Shown here: in pieces, positions 13,801 to 23,551 of the stretch
Position numbering within the stretch: the first letter of the stretch is position 1
How the letters are laid out: each line of letters begins with the position of its first letter
Source: Fasciolopsis buskii
Lineage: Eukaryota; Platyhelminthes; Trematoda; Plagiorchiida; Fasciolidae
DNA length: 64,000 nt
Direction of reading: 5' to 3'
NCBI GenBank assembly: GCA_008360955.1
Contig: LUCM01008935.1
Location: 48,775-112,774 of the forward strand
Notes under the pieces: generated by a model
What the model was told of the DNA's origin: nothing
Databases searched by the model: none
What the model saw: the letters and a program-made list of their open reading frames with translations, nothing else
Made by a program: the position numbers and the translations under genes

Positions 13801-14274
13801 GGATAAAATAAAATATGAGTTGATCGGTTAAATGCCAAGACTTTCCGATTTACTTCGATTAATAAGTTCCAGCGTCGACGTTATTGAGCGTAAAAATGTG
13901 CAAAGTAGATCTATTCGGGCTGTGCTTCGTTGTTAAATTCGACTTCATGCAATTTTTTTTACTATTGAATTGGTAGTTTACTGTTAGAAACAGTTTTGTT
14001 AACTCTGTCCGTGATGTCCAGTTCTACTAATTAGGTTTAAAAGTCAGCTGTGATAGAAATGACCGTGGCCCCTAATCAGCTACCAGATGCACGTGAGTCG
14101 GTCTTATCAGCTAATTGATCATGTGGAAAATTAACGTGACTTTCCTACCACGTGACCGGAATGTGTACTCGGAATTGTGGCCACATGCGTGTTTGTGTTC
14201 ACGTGTGTGTATACGACATTGAAAAAAATTGAGTGAGGCGTTGTCCTAGCCACCTGTTGCTATTAATTGAACAT
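10888..14274. other. Intergenic DNA, no gene recognised
   Basis: Holds a short GT-rich tract at about 12338-12352 and several chance frames, including 81 codons at 13488-13733 with no recognisable domain. No RNA gene, complete transposon or polyadenylated transcript structure could be supported. Confidence 0.4.
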
Positions 14275-14641
14275 AAGCAAATGTTAGTACATCAAGTAAA
14301 ATGATTCATACACATCCCGGCCTGGAATCAAATCGGGAACGCCCATCTTGAAAGGATTTACAACTTGATTTGCCTGTAATTACTGTATTCAATGCGACTT
14401 CACTGAATTTGCAGACACGACTCGGCTACACATTAACTGCAAGTTGATGTATCTGCGACAGAAAATAATCAGCTTGTGGTTAATACGTAGTCGAGTCGTT
14501 TCTGCAAGTCCAGTGAAGTTGCGTTGAATACAGTAATTAAAAGCAACTCGAGTTGTAAATCCTTTCAAGATGGGAGTTTCCGATTTGATTCCAGGCCGGG
14601 ATGTGCATGAATTATTTGACTTGATGTACTGATATTTGTTT
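14275..14641. mobile_element. Long fold-back (inverted-repeat) element, about 367 bp
   Basis: The two halves are inverted copies around a centre near 14458: AGTACATCAAG, CACATCCCGGCCTGGAATC, CATCTTGAAAGGATTTACAA, AATTACTGTATTCAA and GACTCGGCTAC in the left half each recur as reverse complements, in mirrored order, in the right half. Identity is roughly 85 percent by eye, with only about 14 bases unpaired at the centre. There is no coding capacity and no obvious target-site duplication. It is best called a MITE-like or fold-back element. The divergence between arms argues for an old insertion. Confidence 0.85.
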
Positions 14642-16720
14642 CTGGGATCAGCAGATGGTTGCCATTTCGAAAATCTCGCTAAATATTAGCGATTGATGAA
14701 AAAAGCACTTTTATTGAATAGGTAAGCTGCAGTTTTATCGGTCCCAATATGTTCGATAATTTGTTAAAGATTCGAGAAACGAGGTGGGAGTTAGGATATA
14801 AATCCTAATTGGGAAAGACGAAATAAGCCAAGCATGGATCATTTCTCATCCTATTATGGTCAGGTCAGGTTCGTGAACGAGTGAAAGCTCTTAGTTGTCT
14901 AGTTACAAGAACGACTGACTTAAACTACTGGAACTAACTTCGATCGCCAAAAAACGAATTAAACGTCCCGGAAAAATGACTACATGACGATAAATGAAGT
15001 TGCATTTGGGATTCTGTTAATAACGGGTAACCACGTAAATAATGGAACAGGTACACAACCCGATGGATGTTCGACTTCCCAACCGGTCCCATAAACATGG
15101 TCATTTTTGTAAACAGCGTTTTGTTCCCTACAAAAATCAATAACGGATAACGAGGTTAAATCACGCAATACCATTATCGAAGGAGACATTGAAGAGCTAG
15201 ATTGTTGCATTGGATCGGCCTTTTATTTCTTGTTCGTTCATCTCTGGCTGTGCCATGTTCGTCCGGATACCAGCGCGAATTTGGATGTCGATTCTAACTC
15301 ATAACACTGCAGTGGACCCCGCAGTATGCAAGCGGGACTGGAGTCATTTTTCTATTTCACGTTATCTTCAATCAACGGATTAGAGTAAAAACAAGAAATT
15401 TCTGTCAATATTTTTCTACTCATTAGTTTAATCATCCTCCATATATTTTCCAAAACGGATCATAATTCTAACGTGCAATTTGGGTTTAATCATCGCAAAA
15501 TTCGTGTGAATCTTCAAGAAATATCCCATAATCACCAATTTCGGAAACGTTGTTAAAGCGAGCGAAGGTCTGTTCCGTTGTCACATCGTCAGTTGATGGT
15601 CCAGCCTATCACAAATTAATATTCGCTCACACTCACTAATTGTGCTTGAAACTGGTTCAATTGAGAGTTGTAAAATTGATAATTCACTAACGTTGGCCTC
15701 AGACGGTCTTTTACTTCAATGTACAGGGTCATTCGTCTCAACCATCTGTGAATGTCCACTGTCGATTAACTTCGTCAGCATTTGCGGAGATCGATCAAGA
15801 AAGAAGTGGGGTTAGGGACGTCCACTCCATTTTGGACCACTGCTTTTTCTTATCCCGGTATGTTCTCGATTGCAGATAAAGAGTTCGACCTCCAGGAGTC
15901 CATGATCTGTGAGAATTGTCCCTTCGTTGAAATGACATCTCCTGTGCACGTCCACAATTAGCCATGTTCATTTTTACTTACGCAGCCCTTATTAAGTTTA
16001 ACCTTGCACTAGATACGAGTTTTTCGTTTTCCTAAATGACCTCTAGTGATTTGACATTCGATCCCAGGGCACTGACGTTAGTTGTGACTAAGTTAGCTTT
16101 TAAAGCCGTGTTTCGTCATTTCTAACAAGAGAATAGAATTTTTCATGAGTGATTTCCAAAGGTTTTCGAGCATAACGTATTCAGAATCATGATTACTGAT
16201 CTGAGTGATTTAACTCTTTGGTTTATTGGTTAGTTGAACAGTTTGTTCCCCATCCGACCATCCACATGATCCTATTCGATATGTCTATTAATTATATTAC
16301 TTAAGGAGCATTGCGTTTCTGCAGCACTGACTTTAAGCTAATGACTCTGAATACTCTCGGGTTGCATGCATTAACCTGCGAGCAGACATCATGTGAACCT
16401 TCTGACCCATACAGCATAATTTATTCTAAGCAGGTCAAACGCGATAAATGACAGACTATTTTCAACTGTTTAGTTTTCCCAGATGCATATAACTCTTATT
16501 GATCTGAACCCATTATCAATCGGTTGGCATAAAGTAATCATTTTCCTTGCACCTGTATTGCTGGTGGACTTTCGTAACGTTCGCTTAAATTACCTGCCGC
16601 GATCTCGTTAAAATTCCGGTTGAATCGTATGCAACATCAAGAAAAGCGATCCAAAATATTAGAAGCAAACGATCGCCGGTATGCCTATCGCGTAGACAGA
16701 ACTGTCTTACTTTTTACCAT
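14642..16720. other. Intergenic DNA, no gene recognised
   Basis: Only short chance reading frames; no repeat or RNA gene recognised. Confidence 0.4.
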
Positions 16721-16919
16721 GAATGATATAACGTTAATAATACATCGGATGTTGGTAGATGTAATTCGCCAATGTTTCGACTGCCGTGGGTAGTCTTTCT
16801 CAAGACAAGTTTGTTTTTGATTGTAAAACTTGCCTTGAGAAAGACTACCCACGGTAGTCGAAACGTCGGCGCATTACATCAACCAACAACGCTGTATTAT
16901 TAACATTACATCATTCACA
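16721..16919. mobile_element. Short fold-back palindrome, about 199 bp, with nested mini-hairpins
   Basis: The left arm 16721-16812 and right arm 16826-16919 are inverted copies at about 90 percent identity with a 13-base loop. Each arm holds a second, smaller hairpin: GACTACC-CAC-GGTAGTC in the right arm (about 16842-16860) and its counterpart GACTGCC-GTG-GGTAGTC in the left arm. There is no coding capacity. The structure is that of a fold-back element or a palindromic duplication of a short repeat. Confidence 0.9.
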
Positions 16920-18596
16920 ATTAAAACCAATACACGGCGCATCGATTTTTTGATATATTCCTTACTTCATGCGGTTCTGAAATTGTCTTACATTGCGTAG
17001 ATTTCATTGATTATGGGTCTACTAACAACTTAAACATGTGAAACTCCTCATCAGGAAATCACAACCAATACAAGATGTTGCAATATTTTATTCCGTTGGC
17101 ATTTTCACTCTAATCCTTTTCCACATGATGCTGGCAACCTCGCGACTAACATTTCCAGATTCACTTTATTGTAGCACCTTCTCACAGTTCATCTCTTTCT
17201 TTCCCGAAGTGCATTGGTCAACATTGAAGTTTTTGAGTAGGCAAGGAGGCGAAAATTTCTCGTAGAAAGAAAAATCGGGTTTCGTATTTCATATCAAACA
17301 AAGTTGGTTTTGCCTACGAAACAATGGTTGTTCTGATTTCTGTAGACTTCATATTTGTGGCGTTCGGCTGAAAAAACTATTGATGAGAACCTACGCCGTG
17401 ATTACTTCTGCCAACAACCTGAGAAGCGACACTGAAATTTGCTGTCTTGAGAAATGATATTCCGTCTAGTTTTGTCCGGAAAATGAAATCTGCGGTTCTA
17501 ATTTACCGCGTCCATTTCACTGAATGAATTTCCACTGATGATTCTAAGAGGAATTCCATTCGAGGTTTCTACAAATAACAACAAGGTATTCCTGGAACAA
17601 ATGAGGTCAAATCGTCCAAAACAACGAAATGTTTTCTTTGGATTTGGCTTTATCAGTCGAATAGCATTTACGTCCACTTTCCGACACCCAGCATTATGTA
17701 CAGGAATCAGAAAGAATAATCATAAAGCTACTTCCGAACAACTCGGCGATGAAGACCGCTCAGGCGAAGTAAATTCTGTCCGATGCCTCAAGAGGAGTGC
17801 ATTTTTATTCACGTAAATCTCTACTGATGTTCATGTTCCCAGGCTTGTGTCTAGAAAGCTAAAATCATGACTACGTGAAGCTAAGCGAATACAAAACTAA
17901 GTGGAGAATAAATCTTTCGTGAACGAGGGGTATTTCCGATCAAGGTGTTGCATTGCCTAGCTGCTCGTACTAATTTTACCTAACTGTTTCGTTACCGACA
18001 GAAAATTCCAAAATACCAGGTCTTTTTGTGTCTTCGGAGGTGCAGCCCTGTTCAATTGGATCAGTTTTGCGGCCGAATCTTTTTTGTATTCGAGTAAAAA
18101 TGTTTTATTGCTTCTTACTTCAAATTCATTTTTCTTTTCTTTCATGAGGGCTTTTGTGATCGAACAAATGTCATTTGTCTGGTGATTATAGGAATGTGAA
18201 AGACGATTTTTCGACAACTACGGATTATGAAAAGCCTTACCACGTATCCTATCCCAATCGTCTGTTATCCGCATTTTCAGTATCACCTTGAATACATAAT
18301 ATGCTGTTTTTTTCTACACACATTTGTCATCCGGGACTTCACCGGACCTTCAGGCCGTTCTTTATCTCTGCGGAACTCTCGGCTCTATTTTATCTTCCTC
18401 AAGCGGTTTGCTACAGATTTGTCAAGTTCAAACTTCCATCCAGTTTGACGCAGTAGTAGTAGTGGAACAACATCAATAGGAATACTTAGAGCGCGCCACT
18501 ATAAATTCTCCGCGCAAAATTAAAGTTATTATTAGGAGACTGATTGTTTTCATGGAATAATTTACCATGAGCTATCATCGCTCAAGTGACGATTAG
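16920..18596. other. Intergenic DNA, no gene recognised
   Basis: A 92-codon frame at 17538-17816 and an 86-codon minus-strand frame at 17957-18217 have no recognisable domain. Nothing else was seen. Confidence 0.4.
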
Positions 18597-18675
18597 GAAA
18601 CCATGGAAGCACTGTGCAGCTGTTACATCCTTGTTAGGAATCATCAACAGTGCATATCCACCACGCCCGAACTGG
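18597..18675 (-). mobile_element. Inverted fragment of family A abutting the tandem array
   Basis: This 79-bp stretch is the reverse complement of the 3' part of the family A unit (end of the tRNA-like region through the hammerhead segment), matching 18954-19032 with few differences. It stops exactly where the first tandem unit begins. Read on the minus strand its hammerhead segment keeps helix I and stem II, but the core reads TTGATGA and GTAAC and the cleavage triplet reads GCA, so it should be inactive. Confidence 0.9.
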
Positions 18676-18889
18676 TGAATAATTTCAAGAGAACATTCAA
18701 TCTCCTACTACTAACATCAATCAAGCTCTGTAGGTTATATCCTAAGCCTTCGTCGTACTCAGGCTACCTGCAGAGAAGTCATCTATCAGTAGGGGTCGAT
18801 CGCTGTCAGGTAACGGACAGTAACCGTGCAAACCAGTGACGGATAGGTGCAACATCATGTGGTGAAGTTCAACAAACCGTTCAGAGCCT

Positions 18890-18964
18890 GCCCGGTAGCG
18901 TAATGGCTAAGGCGTTCGACCCAGAATCGTTCGTCCTTGTTTGGGTTCGCGTCCCAGTTCGGGC
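18890..18964 (+). promoter_or_regulatory. tRNA-Arg-like domain with Pol III A and B boxes, unit 1
   Basis: Acceptor-like ends GCCCG and CGGGC pair. The A box is TAGCGTAATGG (18896-18906), followed by CTAAGGCG as in tRNA-Arg. The B box is GGTTCGCGTCC (18944-18954), matching the GGTTCGANNCC consensus except one position. The anticodon arm is degenerate, so this is a tRNA-derived promoter, not a functional tRNA. Confidence 0.85.
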
Positions 18965-18968
18965 GCGG

Positions 18969-19025
18969 TGGATATGCACTGCTGATGATTCCTAACAAGG
19001 ATGAAACAGCTGTACAATGCTTCCA
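18969..19025 (+). ncRNA. Hammerhead ribozyme motif (type I layout), unit 1
   Basis: Core block CTGATGA (18982-18988), stem II TCCT-AACA-AGGA (18990-19001), core GAAAC (19003-19007), a very short helix III closed around AGCT, and a GTA cleavage triplet predict cleavage between 19014 and 19015. Helix I is GCACTG (18976-18981) with CAATGC (19015-19020), one mismatch, extended beyond a TAT/T bulge by TGGA (18969-18972) with TCCA (19022-19025). All invariant core bases are present. Weak points are the short helix III and a T-T at the first stem II position, where natural hammerheads usually have G-C. Schistosome repeats carry active examples with the same domain order. Confidence 0.75.
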
Positions 19026-19285
19026 TGGTTTCTTTATGGCGAGTTGAGTGATGATATCACATGGTGAATTATTTCATGTAAACATTCAATCTCCTACTAC
19101 TAAAATGTATCAAGTAATCAAGCTCTGTAGGTCATATCCAAAGCCTTCGTCGTACTTAGGCTACCTGCAGAGAAGTCATCTATCAGTAGGGGTCGATCGC
19201 TTGAGCTAGCGGACAGTAATCGTGCAACTCAGTGACGGATAGGTGCAACATCATGTGGTGAAGTTCAACAAACCGTTCAGAGCCT

Positions 19286-19360
19286 GCCCGGTAGCGTAAT
19301 GGCTAAGGCGTTCGACTCAGAATCGTTCGTCCTTGTTCGGATTCGCGTCCCAGTTCGGGC
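19286..19360 (+). promoter_or_regulatory. tRNA-Arg-like domain with Pol III A and B boxes, unit 2
   Basis: Ends GCCCG and CGGGC pair as in unit 1. The A box TAGCGTAATGG (19292-19302) is intact; the B box reads GATTCGCGTCC (19340-19350), one base weaker than unit 1. The hammerhead domain starts 5 nt after its 3' end. Confidence 0.8.
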
Positions 19361-19364
19361 GCGG

Positions 19365-19421
19365 TGGACATGCAGTGCTGATGATTCCGAACACGGATGA
19401 AACAGCTGTACAGTATTTCCA
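19365..19421 (+). ncRNA. Hammerhead ribozyme motif (type I layout), unit 2
   Basis: Core CTGATGA (19378-19384) and GAAAC (19399-19403) with a GTA triplet predict cleavage between 19410 and 19411. Stem II is TCCG-AACA-CGGA (19386-19397); the loop-closing pair is G-C here but T-A in unit 1, a compensatory change. Helix I has weakened: GCAGTG (19372-19377) against CAGTAT (19411-19416) contains mismatches, although the outer TGGA/TCCA pairing remains. Core conservation suggests an ancestrally active ribozyme, with activity of this copy less certain than unit 1. Confidence 0.7.
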
Positions 19422-19615
19422 TGGTTTCCTGATGATGAGTTGAGCAATGATATTACATTGTGAATTAGTTCATGAAATTACAGTTTGAAGTAACAGCAAC
19501 AAACTGAACCATGGGCACAGCAACAGTCCCAGTATTAAACAATTGCATGCAACAGATGACTGTGTAGAATAATTTGTTTAATATTCTCCAATTCAAATAA
19601 ATTCATACAAAGCGA

Positions 19616-19620
19616 TTTTT
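19616..19620 (+). terminator. Candidate Pol III terminator (T5)
   Basis: The first run of four or more T residues downstream of the unit 1 A box on the plus strand. Pol III stops at such runs, so a transcript started at unit 1 would include both hammerhead motifs. Confidence 0.4.
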
Positions 19621-19726
19621 GCCTTCCGGATGCTTTCAGACTGAAGCTATAAAAGGACAAAATCCTTTCTCGTACGATAGTCTATTTTTAGCCATCCTAC
19701 GTAAGATGAGGAATGAATGACTAAAG

Positions 19727-19744
19727 TTGACACACACACACACA
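19727..19744. repeat. Short (CA)n tract
   Basis: About eight CA dinucleotides at 19729-19744, followed by ATACGCC. Confidence 0.85.
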
Positions 19745-20529
19745 TACGCCATTACGTCAATAGTGGACAGACAGATCAGGAAAGCAGGCGTAAAATCAGT
19801 TCACTACTCATTTCGGGGTAGGTTAGGCTGAAACAATAACAATGCCGAATTCGGTTTTGTTTGTCCCATCTGAGCGTATATTCATTAAAGTTAGGATTAT
19901 TGTTCTAAAATCAGATGTGACACTAACCTTAAAACATTATCCATACTAAAATTAACGTTAAAACATTTGAGCATAGACAGTGATCCCCATTGCCTGTCGT
20001 TCAGTCAGAAATTCTCATACAAGGAGATTCTCCCCCCGATATGTAGTTACATGTTGACGTGCAAAAGAAAACAGCACCGTATTTTCGCATTAGTGATATT
20101 GATATATCCCTTGTGATTACGGAGCTATGCATAGAAGGCTGATTAATCGTTTGATTGATTGCAGTAAGGTGACATTCCCTGATTTTATGCTAGTTCTGGC
20201 ATCCTGAACTATTCTGTTGCGTCTTCGCCAACTTGGTTGTTCTGTTTTCTTTCGGTCATTGATGTCGATTTAGTGGGATCCGGCCAGTCTGAAAATTATC
20301 CCAACCAAGGATGTTTTATAAAACACGTATCGAATTTTTTGATTCGCAATACCTGAAGGCATTTTTTCCTTGTAAACTTTTCTTTTTGCAAGCACATTGA
20401 TCTTCGGCTCAATTTTCTCACCTGTTTGAATCCTGACTCCAAAATGTATCAGTATGGTCAAAGGTAGGTCTTTCTGGCTTCCGTCGGCTACTCGCATTGG
20501 TGGCTATTTGAATGCTACTTTCCGACTCT
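19745..20529. other. Intergenic DNA, no gene recognised
   Basis: A 75-codon minus-strand frame at 20270-20497 is rich in lysine and arginine, but has no recognisable domain. Nothing else was seen. Confidence 0.4.
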
Positions 20530-20975
20530 GTTTCAAATTACCTCAGCCAGAGAAGTCCTAATTACTGACTTCTCGCGGTTGGGGTGCCTCCATTAAGGTG
20601 CGGGGACGATGACGAATGTCCGCTGCTCGTCTCGGATTGACTGATCTTTGATCGTCAGCCTAAGGGAGAGGGCTACACCCTGATTCCAAACCAATCACGA
20701 GCGGCGTGTGAAGCATACGATTGTATGCCCACCCAAATAAGTGGCTGTGTGGTACACAGGTCACCCGGAACGTCTAACCCCATCCGAAGGGAGTAAGAAA
20801 TGATCAGCCAGTCACCAGTTAACACTGGTTTACGTCCTTAAACCTTATGGGTTAGAGCGGTTCGCCAGATACTCAGGGATGGATCTGGTTAGTCAAATGT
20901 CTATGTCATTTTGATCAAGCCCGCGGTACAGTCATGGATCCCGATGAATAGTCGACGGTGTGACGAAAAAGAATG
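20530..20975. other. GC-richer block of unknown origin, possibly the end region of a transposon
   Basis: This block differs from its surroundings in composition: it is visibly richer in G and C, with runs such as GGTGCGGGGACGATGACG and CACGAGCGGCGTGTG. It contains a small perfect hairpin (CCAGT-TAAC-ACTGG, about 20813-20826) and ends in an AAAAAGAATGAAAAAC stretch followed by a T/TC-rich run near 20990-21035. No open frame of note covers it. Short length, sharp composition edges and a simple-sequence tail would fit an untranslated end of a retroelement, but I did not recognise the family. Confidence 0.35.
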
Positions 20976-21231
20976 AAAAACTAGGATCTTTTTGTTTCCT
21001 TTCTCTTTCTCATTCATTATTTTCCTTCGCTATTACAGCCCCAGAGGCACATTAGCTATACACTGACCGTTTTCTTCACAGATACATATGTATGCATAGA
21101 TTAGCGGCCAACAGACTCATTTGGCAACCCTCAGCTAGTCGAAATTATTTTCCGTGACAGTGTTTTAAACCACTGTTTCATTAATACAAGAGTCAAATTT
21201 TTGCATTATTCGTTTACAGTGAATAGCGTAG

Positions 21232-21395
21232 AACGGCTAGGGTTGTTGCATTTGCACGTGAAGTACGCGGGTTCAAATACTCTCACCGCTGATCCACTTT
21301 CGCCCTTGGCAGCCCTCTGTCGTCTGCGACCCACTTCTTGAAAAATGATGTGTATTGTTACTTTATAAATAAAGGAAGCAAAAGATAAAATGACT
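21232..21395 (+). mobile_element. SINE family B copy, plus strand
   Basis: It has a B-box-like CGCGGGTTCAAATACTC, the body blocks GGCAGCCCTCTG and CCACTTCTTGAAAAATGATG, and the tail AATAAAGGAAGCAAAAGATAAAA. These occur in the same order as in the copies at 25565 and 46999. The A-box end is degraded. Confidence 0.8.
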
Positions 21396-22504
21396 TTACT
21401 TTGCACCAAATAAATCGTCACAAGTTGAATTTTTTTCATTTGTCGCAAACCGCTTCTCATTGAATCAACTCTCAACCAACGAAAACTTTTACACTTACAA
21501 AAGTTTCTGATTTTTGTGCCTAGTCACGATTTATTTATAATTTATTTCGGCCACATGTATTCCTTACTAGCTTCGGTTTGCGAGTTAACTTTGCATTTTG
21601 CCGAATGCAGTTATGTGGTTGAATATTGCCATGTGTTTGTCTACTCAGTCGGCCATTGATTAACAGACGTGAGTACCGAGAGACAGTGAAGTGTCCTGTT
21701 GATAGACGTCAACTTAAGTTTAGAGTTTATACTGGCTGCTTCTAATGTTATTGCAAAGGAAGAAGGAAGGGAAATAACCACTAGGACTAAAACAACGGGA
21801 TGGGACCGATAACCACAACCATAAGAATGGGAAACGATATAGATCCACAAAAGATTCTGACAACTCATCAATGGTGCTCATTCACACGACATCGAAATGC
21901 CATCTAACATCGCGGTGATAGACAGATGCGAGAGTAGAACCTCCAACATTTTTGGGTGACAGCCGTTTGATCACCTTGACTACTTCGGAACGGTTTATCC
22001 GAAATGTAACTGTTCATGCGCGAAACGGGCATTTCGCCGATCCACTTATGGGGAAGTACACAAATCTTCAGATAATTGGAGTGATACAACGATGTTCATC
22101 AAGCCGAAAGAAACCTAAAATTCCAAGCTGTTATGTTAACTTTGAGTTGAACTGCCCTAGAAGACAAACAGATTCGTTTCCTTATTACGTGCTTGGCACA
22201 CCAGTGTATGGGAAGGACATGCGACCTAGTCAATAGGCCCAACTACGCAAGGGAGGGGCTGTAGAGCGGGAAACCATGAACCTGAATCTCGGAATGACAC
22301 AGAACCAGTTCCCAATGGGTGACGTGTGGTAACGCGCCGGGTGACAGGTCCATTAGCTACAGAAACGACCTGTTTTATTATTTATTTTGCCATTTGTTTG
22401 GTAGGCATTCAAAACCCATGGCTGTTATCGCTCTTTGATTTCCTTTTATAAATTTTTATCAAAGCAAATGACAATTTTTAAGAGACGCATCATAGTCGAA
22501 AAAG
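21396..22504. other. Intergenic DNA, no gene recognised
   Basis: The longest frame (21952-22236, 94 codons) does not begin with ATG and has no recognisable domain. Nothing else was seen. Confidence 0.4.
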
Positions 22505-22597
22505 AACTACCATGTGGGGAAGTTAACCGGTGGTGTGAGGATTCGAAAAAAATGCCATGAAGTTGACCGTTTGGCCGCTACCTAACGGATCGAGTGT
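22505..22597 (-). mobile_element. Partial SINE family B copy, minus strand
   Basis: CATGTGGGGAAGTTAACCGG, TGTGAGGATTCGAA and CGTTTGGCCGC match successive blocks of the minus-strand family B copies. The tail and part of the head are missing. Confidence 0.55.
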
Positions 22598-23353
22598 TCC
22601 AATACCGTGCACGTGACTTAAACTAGTACAATTTGCTCGCAATGGATCTGGTTTCGTTTGTATAAATGAATTAACTTTGTTTGAATTCCGAATTGTTTAC
22701 ACAAAAAAGGTTAGTTCAGTTTGAAATTTATTTCCGAAGTCTTAAATCATGAATGTTGCGGCGATTTAAGTGCACAATCAACGGGGAACAATCACGAGGG
22801 AGTATCAGGCAATAGTGTTCTCGAAGGATTTTGAAAAGGTTGATTTACCGTTCATTGCTATTGTGGATATTTATATTCTAAGGTCATGTGGCTTTAGTCA
22901 GTTCAACGAATGTCACCAGTTTGAAAGTAATAAGTGGGACGCGGTAATCCTGAACCGATGACAACAAGCAACTCGGACCTAAGTTTTAATAATCTACTCA
23001 TCTGCTATGGTTTATTTTTACAGAGGCGAACATGCGAACACGAGTACACACCCACATTCTAGTTGAACCCTAATCTACCTATTCAGATATCATGTTTACC
23101 TGAACTGGTTTACTCGACAGTTGAGTACTATGCACGGACAATATATGAAAGAAGCATACTCAAGAATGTCCACACAATGTTTGCTGACACATTCGCCCAA
23201 CGGGATTGGTTGTCCAGTTTGCGTGTTGAGCGTGGAATCAACTTGTCAATTTGCGTGGGTGGATCTTTAGTCGACGACGCTTGATTGGTCATAGAATTGT
23301 AAAAAAAAACTATGCACGTTAGCAACTGCGGGAATCATCCACTCCCATTTCAG

Positions 23354-23495
23354 GTTGAGCAACCTCGTGATTTCGCAGTCAGTTTTGCAAATTCTCGACG
23401 TAGAGGATCACTATGTAATACGAAACTTCAAAATCAAAAATCAAACTTTACTTCCTCGGAACCCGGTAATGAACTGATGATATTACGCAACGTTG
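23354..23495 (+). CDS. Candidate internal exon of an unrecognised gene
   Basis: A 142-nt open stretch is bounded by a pyrimidine-rich acceptor (CTCCCATTTCAG) and a consensus donor (GTAAGT at 23496). It is open from phase 0 and would leave one base in the last codon. The product contains a basic SRRRGS string and no recognised domain. I could not place a matching upstream exon. If joined to the acceptor at 25945, reading would end after a few residues. Open 140-nt stretches with passable splice sites occur by chance in this DNA, so this is a weak candidate. Confidence 0.25.
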
Positions 23496-23551
23496 GTAAG
23501 TTTCTAGCATATGCTAATAGCTTGTTGCTGACACTTTTACGTTTAAAATAG

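Larger units (their letters stand above)
18676..19064 (+). mobile_element. SINE-like family A element, tandem unit 1 (389 bp)
   Basis: The first of two head-to-tail units. Order within the unit: a GGTGAAT/AACATTCAATCTCCTACTAC leader, a block ending AGGCTACCTGCAG, a spacer with CAACATCATGTGGTGAAG, a tRNA-like domain (18890-18964), a hammerhead-like domain (18969-19025) and a tail GGTTTCTTTATGG. The next unit restarts 389 bp later with the same leader. The element encodes no protein, so it would depend on a retrotransposon for mobility. The combination of a tRNA-type Pol III promoter with a hammerhead in tandem repeats is the layout known from schistosome Sm-alpha repeats. Confidence 0.9.
19065..19477 (+). 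mobile_element. SINE-like family A element, tandem unit 2
   Basis: Second head-to-tail unit, about 396 bp to the point where a third leader would begin (GTGAATTAGTTCATG), after which homology stops. It has the same domain order as unit 1: leader, AGGCTACCTGCAG block, tRNA-like domain, hammerhead-like domain and tail. Small differences from unit 1 are spread along its length, so the duplication is not very recent or the two units have separate histories. Confidence 0.9.
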
